From positions 1-35,910 of the forward strand of contig NZ_BMPW01000044.1 of assembly GCF_014647795.1 (NCBI RefSeq): a DNA stretch of 35,910 nucleotides. Direction: 5' to 3'. Under the pieces are notes generated by a model, which worked only from the letters and a program-made list of their open reading frames with translations, made no database searches and had not been told where the DNA came from. Shown here piece by piece: positions 23,486-31,848 of the stretch (within the stretch, counting starts at the first letter, position 1; every line of letters begins with the position of its first letter). A program made the position numbers and the translations under genes. This DNA is from Actinoplanes campanulatus. Lineage in GTDB: Bacteria; Actinomycetota; Actinomycetes; Mycobacteriales; Micromonosporaceae.

Positions 23486-24709
23486 TCAGGTGGGGCGGTT
23501 GGTGAGCGGGATCTCGATGCTGATCGGCTTGGCCTCGGACAGGAACAGCAGCGCGGCCTTGCGCAGGAACTCGTCGAACAGCCAGTAGGCCTTCGGGGCC
23601 AACGGGAAGGGCAACAATCCTTCGCGTACGGCGATGAAGGGTCCCCACGCGGTCCGCAGCAGCGGGTCCCAGATCAGCTCGCGGGGGATCTTCAGCCAGT
23701 TGGCGATCTCGTCGCCGAGCATGAACCGGGTGAACGCGCCGAGGATCCCGGCACTGAGGATGCCGGCGTCGATCGGGGCGCCGAGGTTCAGCAGGATGTC
23801 GGCGAGCTTGATGCCCTCGGGGGTGGGCCGCAGGATCGGGTCGAGTACCTGTTCGGCCTGTGAGTTCGCCTCGGCCCAGGAGTTGGGGATGTACTCCTCC
23901 TTGACGCCGAGCAGGTACGCGCCGACCTGCCACGAGTGCAGGAACGCCGCGGACTCGGCGGCCGGGATCGGCACCTTCCACTCGGTCAGCTTCCGCATGA
24001 CCGTGGTGGGCAGGCTGTGCCAGGTGACCATGATGTCGGCCTGGCTGATCGGGATGTCCTCCTCGGCGACCGGCGTCCAGTACGGCGACTGCGGCAGCAG
24101 GTGGCGGACGGCGGCGTGCACGAGCCGGGTCTTGACGGCGGTCACGATCATCTCGCCGTCGGGCTTGTAGGCGTTGACCGCGCCGATGTCGTACCCCAGT
24201 TTGGCGGTTTTGGAGATGCGGTCCTTCATGTCCGCGCCGCCCTGGGAGTAGTAGACGGCCAGGGCCTCCTTGGGGATGACGGTGCTCATCATCCCGCTGG
24301 CCAGGCCGTAGAGGACGCCGAGGTAGAGGCCGCGTTTCTCGTTGAACTTCACGGCGAGGTCGAGTTTGGCCGGGTCGGCCCAGGACGGCAGCTGCCGGGC
24401 GCGTTCCATGAAGTCGCGCAGGTCGGCCGGGAGCCCGGCGGGCAGCGGCTGGCCGTTCTTCTTCCAGGTCCGCAGGAGGGCGTTGACCTGGGGTACGTCG
24501 CCGCGTTCGATGAGGGACGCGACCAGCGGGTCGGCTTCTTCGTCCCACACCCATCGCGGGTCGACGCCGGCGCCCGTGCCGGCCACGGATCCGGTGGGAG
24601 ACCAGGTCCACAGTGTCTGTGCCTGTGCCGGCGCGGCGATGCTCATCGCCCCGATGGCGCCCAGTGCGCCGCCGGCTCTCAACATGTTGCGCCTGCTGAG
24701 TGGTTCCAT
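23486..24709 (-). CDS. lcp: Latex clearing protein (rubber oxygenase), first copy
   Basis: The 407-residue protein is the first gene of the leftward rubber operon. It has a Tat signal (SRRNMLRAGGALGAIGAMSI, cleavage near PAQA), so it acts outside the cell on polyisoprene. Its numbering matches Streptomyces sp. K30 Lcp exactly at the functional residues: Glu148 (IPKEAL), Arg164, Lys167 and Thr168 (DRISKT), haem axial ligand His198 and Arg202 (RLVHAAVRHLLPQ). Other family stretches are WTWSPTGSVAGTG, FNEKRGLYLGVLYG and VTWHSLPTTVMRKL. The ATG is preceded by GGAG. The divergent region to the TetR gene has four TGATAC-type motifs, which probably control it. Of the two copies this is the closer to the K30 enzyme. 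Confidence 0.95.
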   Translation of the reverse strand: MEPLSRRNMLRAGGALGAIGAMSIAAPAQAQTLWTWSPTGSVAGTGAGVDPRWVWDEEADPLVASLIERGDVPQVNALLRTWKKNGQPLPAGLPADLRDFMERARQLPSWADPAKLDLAVKFNEKRGLYLGVLYGLASGMMSTVIPKEALAVYYSQGGADMKDRISKTAKLGYDIGAVNAYKPDGEMIVTAVKTRLVHAAVRHLLPQSPYWTPVAEEDIPISQADIMVTWHSLPTTVMRKLTEWKVPIPAAESAAFLHSWQVGAYLLGVKEEYIPNSWAEANSQAEQVLDPILRPTPEGIKLADILLNLGAPIDAGILSAGILGAFTRFMLGDEIANWLKIPRELIWDPLLRTAWGPFIAVREGLLPFPLAPKAYWLFDEFLRKAALLFLSEAKPISIEIPLTNRPT

Positions 24710-24723
24710 GCTTCACTCCAGCC

Positions 24724-24844
24724 TTGATACGGTGAAACACGAACTGCTTCGGTGTATCAGCCATGAGAGCACAGGGCTTCCGCGTTCACAAGCTTGAATT
24801 TTTGCGTTCATCGATATGTGCGAGACGTTGATACGCTGATACGC
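24724..24844. promoter_or_regulatory. Repeated TGATAC operators between lcp and tetR
   Basis: TTGATACG occurs at 24724-24731 and again at 24828-24835. The second is part of a tandem TGATACGC-TGATACGC (24829-24844). An inverted copy, GTATCA, lies at 24754-24759 and pairs with the first copy as a spaced inverted repeat in the lcp leader. TTGATA at 24828 with TAAACA at 24851 (17-base spacer) could be the promoter of tetR, so a bound repressor would block it. These are the natural candidates for binding by the divergent TetR protein. The rest of the intergenic stretch is unusually AT-rich (CTTGAATTTTTGCG near 24793). Confidence 0.6.
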
Positions 24845-24876
24845 ATCGTGTAAACACATTTCGGGGGAGGATGACC

Positions 24877-25503
24877 ATGTCGATGCTGGGACGCGCCCTG
24901 GCCGACGCCTTCGAGCCGGCCGACCCCGGCGACGAGGTCACCGCCCGGCTGCTCGACGCGGCCTACGACCAGTTCTGCCGGATGGGCATCCGCCGTTCCA
25001 CCATGGAGGACGTCGCCCGCCGCGCCGGCGTCTCCCGGATCACCGCGTACCGCCGCTTCGCCACCAAGGATCTGCTGGTGGAGCAGGTGGTCCGGCGCGA
25101 GTTCCGGCGCTACTTCGACCAGTTCCTGCTGGACATCGCCGAGGCCCGCACCGCCGCCGACCGGGTGGTGGTGGGTTTCGTCAGCTCGTTGCAGGCGTTC
25201 CGGAGCAACCCGCTGATCGGCGGCCTGATGTCCGCCGAACCCGACCTGCTGGTCCCGTCGATGATCAGCGACGGAGGCGAGACCCTGTCCACGGTCCAGC
25301 AGTTCGTCGCCGGCCAGCTACGCCGCGAGCAGGAGGCCGGTTACATCTCCGAGCGCGTCGACGTGAACCTGGTGGCCGAGATGTGGACCCGCCTGTCCGC
25401 GTCGTTCCTGGCCATCCCGAGCCGGGTCGTCGACCTCGACGACACCGAGCAGCTGCGCGTCCTGGCCCGCCGCTACCTGGCCCCGATGCTCGAAGCACCC
25501 TGA
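24877..25503 (+). CDS. TetR-family regulator, probable LcpR
   Basis: The protein has about 208 residues and an N-terminal TetR helix-turn-helix: RLLDAAYDQFCRMGIRRSTM, then EDVARRAGVSRITAYRRFATKDLLVEQVV. A helical ligand-binding and dimer domain follows. GGGGGAGG ends at 24870, directly against a first ATG (24871), so the second ATG at 24877, with a 6-base spacer, is the better start. It is divergent from lcp and shares with it the TGATAC repeats. TetR-type LcpR regulators next to lcp are known in rubber-degrading actinobacteria, so it probably represses lcp-oxi until an isoprenoid degradation product binds. Its 3' end overlaps the convergent FAD-subunit gene by 31 bases. Confidence 0.88.
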   Translation: MSMLGRALADAFEPADPGDEVTARLLDAAYDQFCRMGIRRSTMEDVARRAGVSRITAYRRFATKDLLVEQVVRREFRRYFDQFLLDIAEARTAADRVVVGFVSSLQAFRSNPLIGGLMSAEPDLLVPSMISDGGETLSTVQQFVAGQLRREQEAGYISERVDVNLVAEMWTRLSASFLAIPSRVVDLDDTEQLRVLARRYLAPMLEAP

Positions 25504-26324
25504 AGACGGTCCCGGGCCCGGGTCAGCGCCCGGCGGGTCAGCGTCTGGAAGGCCCGCCGGTCGGTGGTGGCGTCGACCTCCGCGGCCGCCTCCGCGGCGG
25601 CCGAGATGGCCGCGTCCGAGAACTCCGACCCGGTCAGCGCGCGCTCGGCGGCCCGTCCGCGGACCGGGCACGGGCCGGCGTTGACCAGGCCGATCGACGC
25701 CGCGCCGACCACGCCGCCGGTCACCGTGACCGCGGCCATGGCGGCCGCCTGCGGATAGACGGTCATCCGGCGGTCCTCGGCGTAGCCGGTGCCGGTGCCC
25801 GTCGCCAGCACCGGCAGGCGGGCCTCCAGCAGAAATTCCTCCGGACGGCGTACGGTCGTGAACGGCCCGGTGAAGAAGTCGCCGGCCGCCACGGTCCGGC
25901 AGCCCCGCGGCCCGATCAGGTCCAGGTGCGCGCCGACCGCCACCGCCAGCGCGGGCCACTCGGCCGCCGGATTCGCGTTCGCCAGACTCCCCAGCATCGT
26001 GCCGCGGGCGCGTATCGGCGGATGCCCGATGTGCCGCACCACGGTGCGCATCAGCTCGCCGATGGCCCCGCCTATCGAGTCCGACTCGAACTCACGGTGC
26101 CGGATCAGCGGCCCGACCCGGACGAACCCGCCCGACTCGGTGAGCATGTCCAGCCCGGCCACCTCGTTGATGTCGACCACCCGGCGGGGCGCCGCCTCCT
26201 GCGCGGTCAGCTCCAGGATGAGGCTCTGGCCGCCGGCGAGCACCGCGGTCTCCCCGTCGGCCAGCGCGGCCAGCACCTCCTCCAGGGTGCGCGCGGCGAC
26301 GTACTCGACGACCGCAGGTCTCAT
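25473..26324 (-). CDS. FAD-binding (CoxM-type) subunit of a molybdenum hydroxylase
   Basis: The 283-residue protein is of the xanthine dehydrogenase medium-subunit family. The first FAD motif is AVLAGGQSLILELT (28-41) and the second RGTMLGSLANANPAAEWPAL (106-125). A C-terminal CO-dehydrogenase flavoprotein domain follows (AAASIGLVNAGPCPVRGRAAE). Such subunits pass electrons from the 2Fe-2S subunit to NAD or another acceptor in three-subunit enzymes. No adjacent large or small subunit accompanies it on its own strand; the only such subunits in the window are oxiB/oxiA, 3.2 kb away. It may complete that enzyme or serve one elsewhere. The start has GGAGGAGGTGGG upstream, and a terminator-like hairpin (26344-26369) separates it from the esterase gene before it. 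Confidence 0.88.
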   Translation of the reverse strand: MRPAVVEYVAARTLEEVLAALADGETAVLAGGQSLILELTAQEAAPRRVVDINEVAGLDMLTESGGFVRVGPLIRHREFESDSIGGAIGELMRTVVRHIGHPPIRARGTMLGSLANANPAAEWPALAVAVGAHLDLIGPRGCRTVAAGDFFTGPFTTVRRPEEFLLEARLPVLATGTGTGYAEDRRMTVYPQAAAMAAVTVTGGVVGAASIGLVNAGPCPVRGRAAERALTGSEFSDAAISAAAEAAAEVDATTDRRAFQTLTRRALTRARDRLQGASSIGAR

Positions 26325-26343
26325 CCCACCTCCTCCACCGGCT

Positions 26344-26369
26344 CGGGCCCCGCCAGTCTTCCGGGCCCG
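26344..26369 (-). terminator. Hairpin after the lacI-esterase operon
   Basis: CGGGCCC (26344-26350) and GGGCCCG (26363-26369) form a 7-bp all-GC stem with a 12-base loop, 25 bases beyond the esterase stop on the minus strand. It would end the lacI-esterase transcript before the FAD-subunit gene, marking the border between the xylan and rubber loci. Confidence 0.5.
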
Positions 26370-26393
26370 GGGTGGAAGGGGAACGGCGTCCTT

Positions 26394-27323
26394 CTATCGG
26401 GTGACCAGGTCACGGAGCCAGCGGATCTGATCGCGTACGTGGTACGCCTCGCCGCCCTCGTGCCCGTTGAACGGGTACACCCGCGTCTCGTGGGGCGGCC
26501 GCCACCGGTCGACGGCCGCGAACCCGGTGCTCGGCGGGCAGACCGTGTCGCGCAGGCCGATGCCGAAGTGGGCGGGAGCCTCTGCCCGGTGGGCGAAGTG
26601 GACGCCGTCGAAATACGAGAGCGTGTGCCACACCGTGTCGGCGGCGTCGCGGTGCACGGACAGGTAGGTGGCGATCGCGCCGTACGGCTCGGCGCCGGCG
26701 AGGTCGACGGCGCGGCGGATGTCGCAGAGCAACGGAGCCGAGGTGAGCACCGCGGTCAGGTCGGGGACGAGGCCGGCGACCGCGATGGCCAGGCCCCCGC
26801 CCTGGCTGTTGCCGGCGACCGCGACCCGGGCCGGGTCCACGCCGGACAGGGCTCGGACGGCGTCGACGGCCCGGACCGCGTCGGTGATGAGCCGGCGGTA
26901 GTAGTAGTCGTACGGGTCGAGGATGCCGCGGGTGACCGGGCCGGGACCGCCGGAGGAGTACGGGCGCGGGTCGGGGGTGTCGCCGCCGCAGCCGTACTGG
27001 TCGCCCTGCCCGCGCACGTCCATCAGCAGGTGGGCGTAGCCGGCGGCGGGCCAGGTGAGCCGCTCGAACGGCAGGCCACGGCCGCGGCCGTACCCGACGA
27101 ACTCGACGACGGCCGGCAGGTCCGCGGCGTTCCCGGACGGCCGGGTGTACCAGGCCCGGATCGGGTCACCACCGAAGCCGCCGAAAGTCACGTCGAAACA
27201 TTCGAACAGCGGCAGGTCGTCCGGACCGGGCGTCACATCGAGCAGGACCGGGCCGCGGGCGGTGTCCAGGGTGGCCTTCCAGAACGCGTCGAAGCCGTCG
27301 GGTTCGGCGATGGAGGACATCAT
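26394..27323 (-). CDS. Acetyl-xylan esterase / cephalosporin-C deacetylase family (AXE1)
   Basis: The 309-residue alpha/beta hydrolase has no signal peptide, so it is cytoplasmic. Family landmarks are VVEFVGYGRGRGLP (oxyanion region), LMDVRGQGDQ, and the nucleophile Ser173 in VAVAGNSQGGGLA. Asp259 (GIGLRDTVCPPST) and His288 (FNGHEGGEAY) complete the triad. AXE1 enzymes remove acetyl groups from xylo-oligosaccharides or cephalosporin C. The neighbouring GH3, GH39 and sugar transporter make deacetylation of imported acetylated xylo-oligosaccharides the likely role. The ATG overlaps the lacI stop (ATGA), with GGAG just upstream; a second ATG follows immediately. Confidence 0.92.
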   Translation of the reverse strand: MMSSIAEPDGFDAFWKATLDTARGPVLLDVTPGPDDLPLFECFDVTFGGFGGDPIRAWYTRPSGNAADLPAVVEFVGYGRGRGLPFERLTWPAAGYAHLLMDVRGQGDQYGCGGDTPDPRPYSSGGPGPVTRGILDPYDYYYRRLITDAVRAVDAVRALSGVDPARVAVAGNSQGGGLAIAVAGLVPDLTAVLTSAPLLCDIRRAVDLAGAEPYGAIATYLSVHRDAADTVWHTLSYFDGVHFAHRAEAPAHFGIGLRDTVCPPSTGFAAVDRWRPPHETRVYPFNGHEGGEAYHVRDQIRWLRDLVTR

Positions 27324-28342
27324 GAGCTCCGGGGCGGCGCGGTGCTCTCCCGGACCACCAGCTCGGTGACCAGGTCGATCCGGGTCATCGGGACGGGCAC
27401 GCCCTGGGCCAGGTCTAGCAGCATCCGGGCGGCGGTGCCGGCCATCGTCTGCACGTGCTGGTCGACGGTGGTCAGCGCGGTGGCCGACCACGCGGCCATC
27501 GGCACGTTGTCGTAGCCGACCACGGACAGGTCGGCCGGGACCTGGAGCCCGAGTTTGCGGGCGGCCCGGATGACGCCCATCGCCTGCATGTCGGAGCCGG
27601 CGAAGATGGCGGTCGGCGGGTCCGGCCGGTCCAGCAGCTCCAGGCCGTGCTGGTAGCCGGTGTGGCCGGTGAACAGGCCGTAGCGCACCAGCTCCGGGTC
27701 GGCGGGCAGGCCGGTCTCGTCGAGCGCCGACCGGTAGCCGGCCACCCGGGCCCGGCTGCACAGCACGTCCTGGGGCCCGGAGATGACGGCGATCCGGCGG
27801 TGGCCGAGTTCCAGCAGGTGGCGGGTGGCGAGCAGGCCGCCGTTGAAGTTGTTGGAGCCGACCGTGGGCACGCTGGCGGCGGTGGCGCTGTCGGTGTCCA
27901 GCACGACGAACGGGATCCGCTGCCGTTCCAGCTGGCGGCGCTGGGTGTCGGTGAGGCTGCACAGCACCAGCAGCACGCCGAGCGGACTGCGGCCCAGCAC
28001 GTCGTCGGCCCAGTGCGGGGGTGGTCGGTGCTTCCCGCCGAGCTGGGAGACCACCAGCTCGACCCGGGCCGGGGCGGTGACCGCCTCGACGCCCTGGATC
28101 ACCTCCATCGCCCAGGCCGAGTCGAACTCGTGGAAGACCAGGTCGATGTGCCCGGTGACGGCCGGGAGCCGCCGGCTGCGGCGCCGGTAGCCGTGCCGTT
28201 CCAGGCTCTCCTCGACCCGGGCACGGGTCCGTGCGGCCACGTCGGCGCGGCCGTTGAGCACCTTCGACACGGTCGCCGCGGAGACGCCGACCTCGTCCGC
28301 GATGACGGCGATGGTGGCAGGCCCGGACTCCGATTCGGTCAT
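27320..28342 (-). CDS. LacI-family transcriptional regulator
   Basis: The 340-residue repressor starts at ATG 28342. The N-terminal helix-turn-helix is TIAVIADEVGVSAATVSKVL with the hinge helix following RARVEESLERHGYRRR. The periplasmic-binding-protein-like sensor domain has the usual GSNNFNGGLLATRHLLELGH, IAVISGP and IFAGSDMQAMGVIRAARKLG segments. An in-frame ATG at 28381 would add 13 residues but gives an atypical N-terminus. It is divergent from the GH3-transporter operon and coupled to the esterase gene by ATGA. It probably represses both directions until a xylo-oligosaccharide binds. A GAAAC-TTTC operator lies before the GH3 gene. Confidence 0.92.
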   Translation of the reverse strand: MTESESGPATIAVIADEVGVSAATVSKVLNGRADVAARTRARVEESLERHGYRRRSRRLPAVTGHIDLVFHEFDSAWAMEVIQGVEAVTAPARVELVVSQLGGKHRPPPHWADDVLGRSPLGVLLVLCSLTDTQRRQLERQRIPFVVLDTDSATAASVPTVGSNNFNGGLLATRHLLELGHRRIAVISGPQDVLCSRARVAGYRSALDETGLPADPELVRYGLFTGHTGYQHGLELLDRPDPPTAIFAGSDMQAMGVIRAARKLGLQVPADLSVVGYDNVPMAAWSATALTTVDQHVQTMAGTAARMLLDLAQGVPVPMTRIDLVTELVVRESTAPPRSS

Positions 28343-28464
28343 CGAAACATCACGCCCCAGCCTCGGATTTTTCGAGATCAACTGTCGTCATCGACGAGCA
28401 CGATACTCGTTACGCATCGATGTCGTCCATATTGAGCGTCATCAGGCTTGCCAGGTCAAGACCC

Positions 28465-28494
28465 TTGACATGACCGAAAACCGGGGCTTACGTT
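28465..28494 (+). promoter_or_regulatory. Sigma-70-type promoter of the GH3-transporter operon
   Basis: A perfect -35 TTGACA (28465-28470), an 18-base spacer and -10 TACGTT (28489-28494) lie 62 bases before the GH3 ATG. Transcription would begin near 28501, upstream of the GAAAC-TTTC operator, placing a LacI repressor in the early transcribed region. The remainder of the 213-base divergent region contains an ACGAG-N7-CTCGT inverted repeat near 28394-28410 that could serve lacI. Confidence 0.7.
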
Positions 28495-28521
28495 CGCCGC
28501 CATACATGCCGTAACTTCGAT

Positions 28522-28530
28522 GAAACTTTC
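28522..28530. promoter_or_regulatory. Candidate LacI operator
   Basis: GAAA-C-TTTC is an inverted repeat around one central base, within a longer TCGATGAAACTTTCGG context that resembles the CGAAA...TTTCG operators of LacI-family regulators of xylan genes in Streptomyces. It lies about 20 bases after the predicted transcription start and 25 bases before the GH3 ATG. The repressor is encoded divergently next door. Confidence 0.5.
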
Positions 28531-28555
28531 GGAGAATCTACCGACTTGAGGTGGC

Positions 28556-30886
28556 ATGAGCATCACTTCCGGACTGGACGCACGCTGGCACGATCCGCGC
28601 CTCTCCCCCATCGAGCGGGCCGAGGTTCTCGTGCCCCTCATGACGTTGGAGGAGAAGATCGCGCAGCTCGCCGGGGTGTGGGTGGGCGCCGACGCCGACG
28701 GCGCCGGGGTGGCCCCGCACCAGGCCGACATGACCGGCACGACGCCACCGCTGGACGCGCTGATCGGCAGTGGACTCGGCCAGCTGACCCGGCCGTTCGG
28801 CACGGTCCCGGTGGAGCCGGCGGCCGCGGCCCGGGCGCTGGCCGCGTCGCAGGAGCGGATCCAGGCGGCCAACCGGTTCGGCATCCCGGCGCAGGTGCAC
28901 GAGGAGTGCCTCACCGGGCTGGCCGCCTGGAAGGCCACGGTCTATCCGGCGCCGCTGAGCTGGGGTGCGGCCTTCGACCCGGACCTGGTCGAGGAGATGA
29001 CCGGGCGGATCGGGGAGACCATGCGGGCCGCCGGCATCCACCAGGGCCTGGCCCCGGTGCTCGACGTGACCCGCGACTACCGGTGGGGCCGCACCGAGGA
29101 GACCATCGGCGAGGATCCCTACCTGGTCGGGACGATCGGGGCGGCGTACGTGCGGGGCCTCGAGGGCGCCGGCGTGGTGGCGACCCTCAAACACTTCGCC
29201 GGATATTCGTCATCGCGCGGCGGCCGCAACCACGCCCCCGTGTCGATGGGCGCCCGCGAGCTGGCCGACGTGGTGCTGCCGCCGTTCGAGATGGCGTTGC
29301 GCCTGGGTGGGGCCCGGTCGGTGATGAACTCGTACGCCGAGATCGACGGCCTCCCGGCGGCCGCCAGCGCCGGGCTGTTCACCCACCTGCTGCGCGACGA
29401 CTGGGGTTTCGCCGGGACCGTGGTGGCCGACTACTTCGCGATCCGCTTCCTGGAGCGGCTGCACCGGGTGGCCGAGGACGGGGTGGACGCGGCCGGGATC
29501 GCGCTGCGCGCCGGAATCGACGTCGAACTGCCGACCGTCGACACGTTCGGTGCGCCGCTGGTCGAAGCGGTCCGCGACGGGCGGATCGACGAGGCGCTGA
29601 TCGACCGGGCGCTGCTGCGGGTGCTGACCCAGAAGGCCGAACTCGGGCTGCTCGACGACGACTGGAAACCGCTGCCCGACGGCGCCGGCGACCTCACCTT
29701 CGACGACCCGGACAGCCGGGACCTCGCGTTGCGCCTGGCCCGCGAGTCGGTGGTGCTGCTGCGCAACACCGGCGGGATCCTGCCACTGCGGCCGGGGCAG
29801 CGGGTCGCGCTGGTCGGCCCGGTCGCCGACGACCCGCTCGCCATGCTCGGCTGCTACTCGTTCCCGGTCCACGTCGGCCAGCACCATCCCGAACACGACA
29901 CCGGCGTCGCGGTCCCCACCCTGCGCGCGTCGCTCACGGCCGTCGTTGCGGAGTTGGCGTACGCCCAGGGCTGCGCGATCACCGGGACGGACACCTCCGG
30001 GTTCACCGCCGCCGTGGCGGCCGCCGCCGCGAGCGACGTGTGCGTGGTGGCGGTCGGCGACCGGGCCGGGCTGTTCGGGCGGGGCACCTCGGGCGAGGGC
30101 TGCGACGCCACCGGCCTGCGGCTGCCCGGGGTGCAGACGGAACTGGTCCGGGCGTTGCTTTCGACCGGCACCCCGGTCGTCCTGCTTCTGCTCGCCGGTC
30201 GCCCGTACCCGATCGATGTCGATTTTGACGGTGTCGCCGCGATCGTGCAGGCCTTCTTCCCCGGCCAGTGCGGCGGGCAGGCGCTGGCCGAGATCCTGAC
30301 CGGCGCCGTGAACCCGTCCGGGCGGCTGCCGGTGAGCGTGCCCCGGGACGCCGGCGGCCTGCCCGCCACCTATCTGACCCCGCCGCTGGGCCGGCGCACC
30401 GAGGTGTCGTCGGTGGATCCGACACCCGCGTTCGGTTTCGGTCACGGCCTGAGCTATACGACGTTCGACTGGAGCGGTGACGAGCCGGGCGAGCCGGTGC
30501 GGTGGCCGGTCGACGGCGACGCCACGGTCAGCGTCACGGTCCGCAACACCGGCGACCGGGCCGGAACCGAGGTGGTGCAGCTCTACCTGCACGATCCGGT
30601 CGCGCAGGTGACCCGGCCGGTGGTGCGGCTGATCGGTTTCACCCGGGTCGATCTGGAACCCGGCGAGGCGGCGCGGGTGACGTTCACCGTGCCGGCCGAC
30701 CTGACGTCGTTCACCGGTCTCGACGGGCACCGGATCGTCGAGCCGGGCGAGGTGGAGCTGCGGTTCGGCCGCTCCAGCACGGACATCGCGGCCACCGTCC
30801 GGCTGCGAATCACCGGTGAGGAGCGACGTGCCCGCCACGACCGTCGCCTCCAGCCGGACTGTGCCGTGGAAGGGGTGCGGCCATGA
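28556..30886 (+). CDS. GH3 glycoside hydrolase, probable beta-xylosidase/beta-glucosidase
   Basis: The 776-residue protein has no signal peptide, so it is cytoplasmic. The (alpha/beta)8 domain has GLAPVLDVTRDYRWGRTEET, the KH motif in ATLKHFAGYSS and the nucleophile Asp292 in VVADYF. The alpha/beta sandwich domain supplies the acid/base, probably Glu514 in SGEGCD. A C-terminal fibronectin-III-like domain ends it (VSVTVRNTGDRAGTEVVQLYL). The nucleophile motif and flanks (MNSYAEIDGLPAAAS, LLRDDWGF) are closer to xylosidase-type than to classical beta-glucosidase GH3 members, by eye. Together with GH39 and the deacetylase this favours xylo-oligosaccharide breakdown. It is the first gene of the operon, with a TTGACA promoter, and its stop overlaps the first permease ATG. 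Confidence 0.93.
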   Translation: MSITSGLDARWHDPRLSPIERAEVLVPLMTLEEKIAQLAGVWVGADADGAGVAPHQADMTGTTPPLDALIGSGLGQLTRPFGTVPVEPAAAARALAASQERIQAANRFGIPAQVHEECLTGLAAWKATVYPAPLSWGAAFDPDLVEEMTGRIGETMRAAGIHQGLAPVLDVTRDYRWGRTEETIGEDPYLVGTIGAAYVRGLEGAGVVATLKHFAGYSSSRGGRNHAPVSMGARELADVVLPPFEMALRLGGARSVMNSYAEIDGLPAAASAGLFTHLLRDDWGFAGTVVADYFAIRFLERLHRVAEDGVDAAGIALRAGIDVELPTVDTFGAPLVEAVRDGRIDEALIDRALLRVLTQKAELGLLDDDWKPLPDGAGDLTFDDPDSRDLALRLARESVVLLRNTGGILPLRPGQRVALVGPVADDPLAMLGCYSFPVHVGQHHPEHDTGVAVPTLRASLTAVVAELAYAQGCAITGTDTSGFTAAVAAAAASDVCVVAVGDRAGLFGRGTSGEGCDATGLRLPGVQTELVRALLSTGTPVVLLLLAGRPYPIDVDFDGVAAIVQAFFPGQCGGQALAEILTGAVNPSGRLPVSVPRDAGGLPATYLTPPLGRRTEVSSVDPTPAFGFGHGLSYTTFDWSGDEPGEPVRWPVDGDATVSVTVRNTGDRAGTEVVQLYLHDPVAQVTRPVVRLIGFTRVDLEPGEAARVTFTVPADLTSFTGLDGHRIVEPGEVELRFGRSSTDIAATVRLRITGEERRARHDRRLQPDCAVEGVRP

Positions 30887-31848
30887 CACTGACCCGCACC
30901 CCGCAACGGGTGGCCGAACCGCCCACCGCCCCGCTGCGTCCCCGCAGACGCACGTGGGGGCAGGCGCTGCGCCGGGACTGGCAGTTGTACTCGCTGGCCG
31001 TACTCCCGCTGCTGTTCTTTCTGGTCTTCCGTTATCTGCCGATGATCGGGAACGTCATCGCGTTCCGGCGCTACGAACCCGGCGGCGACCTGCTCGGCGA
31101 GTACTGGGTGGGGCTGCGCTACTTCGAGATGTTCCTGAACGACCCGACGTTCTGGCAGGTGTTCGCGAACACGGTGATCATCGGCGGGCTGACGCTGCTG
31201 TTCTGCTTCCCGTTGCCGATCGTGCTGGCGCTGCTGCTCAACGAGGTCCGCACCCGCTGGCTCAAAGGCTTCGTGCAGACCATCTCCTACCTGCCGCACT
31301 TCCTGTCGATCGTGGTCATCGCCGGCCTGATATTCCAGACCCTGGCGGTGGACGGCGTGGTCAACCAGGGGATGCGGGCGCTCGGGCAGGACCCGGTGGC
31401 GTTCATGCAGGACCCCGCCTGGTTCCGGACGATCTACGTCTCCTCCGAGGTGTGGCAGACCGTCGGCTGGGGCACCATCCTCTACCTGGCCGCGCTCACC
31501 ACCATCGACAGCGACCTGTACGAGCAGGCGAAGGTGGACGGCGCGAACCGGTGGCGGCAGACCTGGCACGTCACGCTGCCCGGCATCCGGCCCACCATGA
31601 TCACGCTGCTGATCCTGAACATCGGCACGTTCCTGGCGGTCGGCTTCGAGAAGATCCTGCTGCTCTACAACCCGCTCACGTACTCCACCGCCGACGTGGT
31701 GGCCACCTACCTGTACCGGGTCGGCATCGTCTCCGGCAGCTTCAGCTACGCCGCCGCGATCGGCCTGTTCGAGTCGCTGATCGGGCTGGCGCTGGTGCTC
31801 GGCGCCAACACCATCTCGCGCCGCACGGTCGGGACGAGCCTGTGGTGA
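30883..31848 (+). CDS. ABC sugar transporter permease, LplB type
   Basis: The 321-residue inner-membrane subunit has six predicted membrane segments, beginning with LAVLPLLFFLVFRYLPMIG. It carries the ATPase-docking EAA loop as YEQAKVDGANRWRQTWHVTLPGIRP. The segment FVQTISYLPHFLSIVVIAGL is characteristic of the LplB/YteP branch that imports oligosaccharides. The ATG overlaps the GH3 stop (ATGA), and the stop overlaps the next permease GTG (GTGA), so the three genes are translationally coupled. It pairs with the LplC-type permease and the lipoprotein downstream. Confidence 0.93.
   Translation: MTLTRTPQRVAEPPTAPLRPRRRTWGQALRRDWQLYSLAVLPLLFFLVFRYLPMIGNVIAFRRYEPGGDLLGEYWVGLRYFEMFLNDPTFWQVFANTVIIGGLTLLFCFPLPIVLALLLNEVRTRWLKGFVQTISYLPHFLSIVVIAGLIFQTLAVDGVVNQGMRALGQDPVAFMQDPAWFRTIYVSSEVWQTVGWGTILYLAALTTIDSDLYEQAKVDGANRWRQTWHVTLPGIRPTMITLLILNIGTFLAVGFEKILLLYNPLTYSTADVVATYLYRVGIVSGSFSYAAAIGLFESLIGLALVLGANTISRRTVGTSLW

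Noticed and set aside
28343-28378. Extended LacI N-terminus from ATG 28381
   Set aside because: The added 13 residues precede the normal LacI helix-turn-helix start and intrude on the divergent promoter region, so ATG 28342 is preferred.
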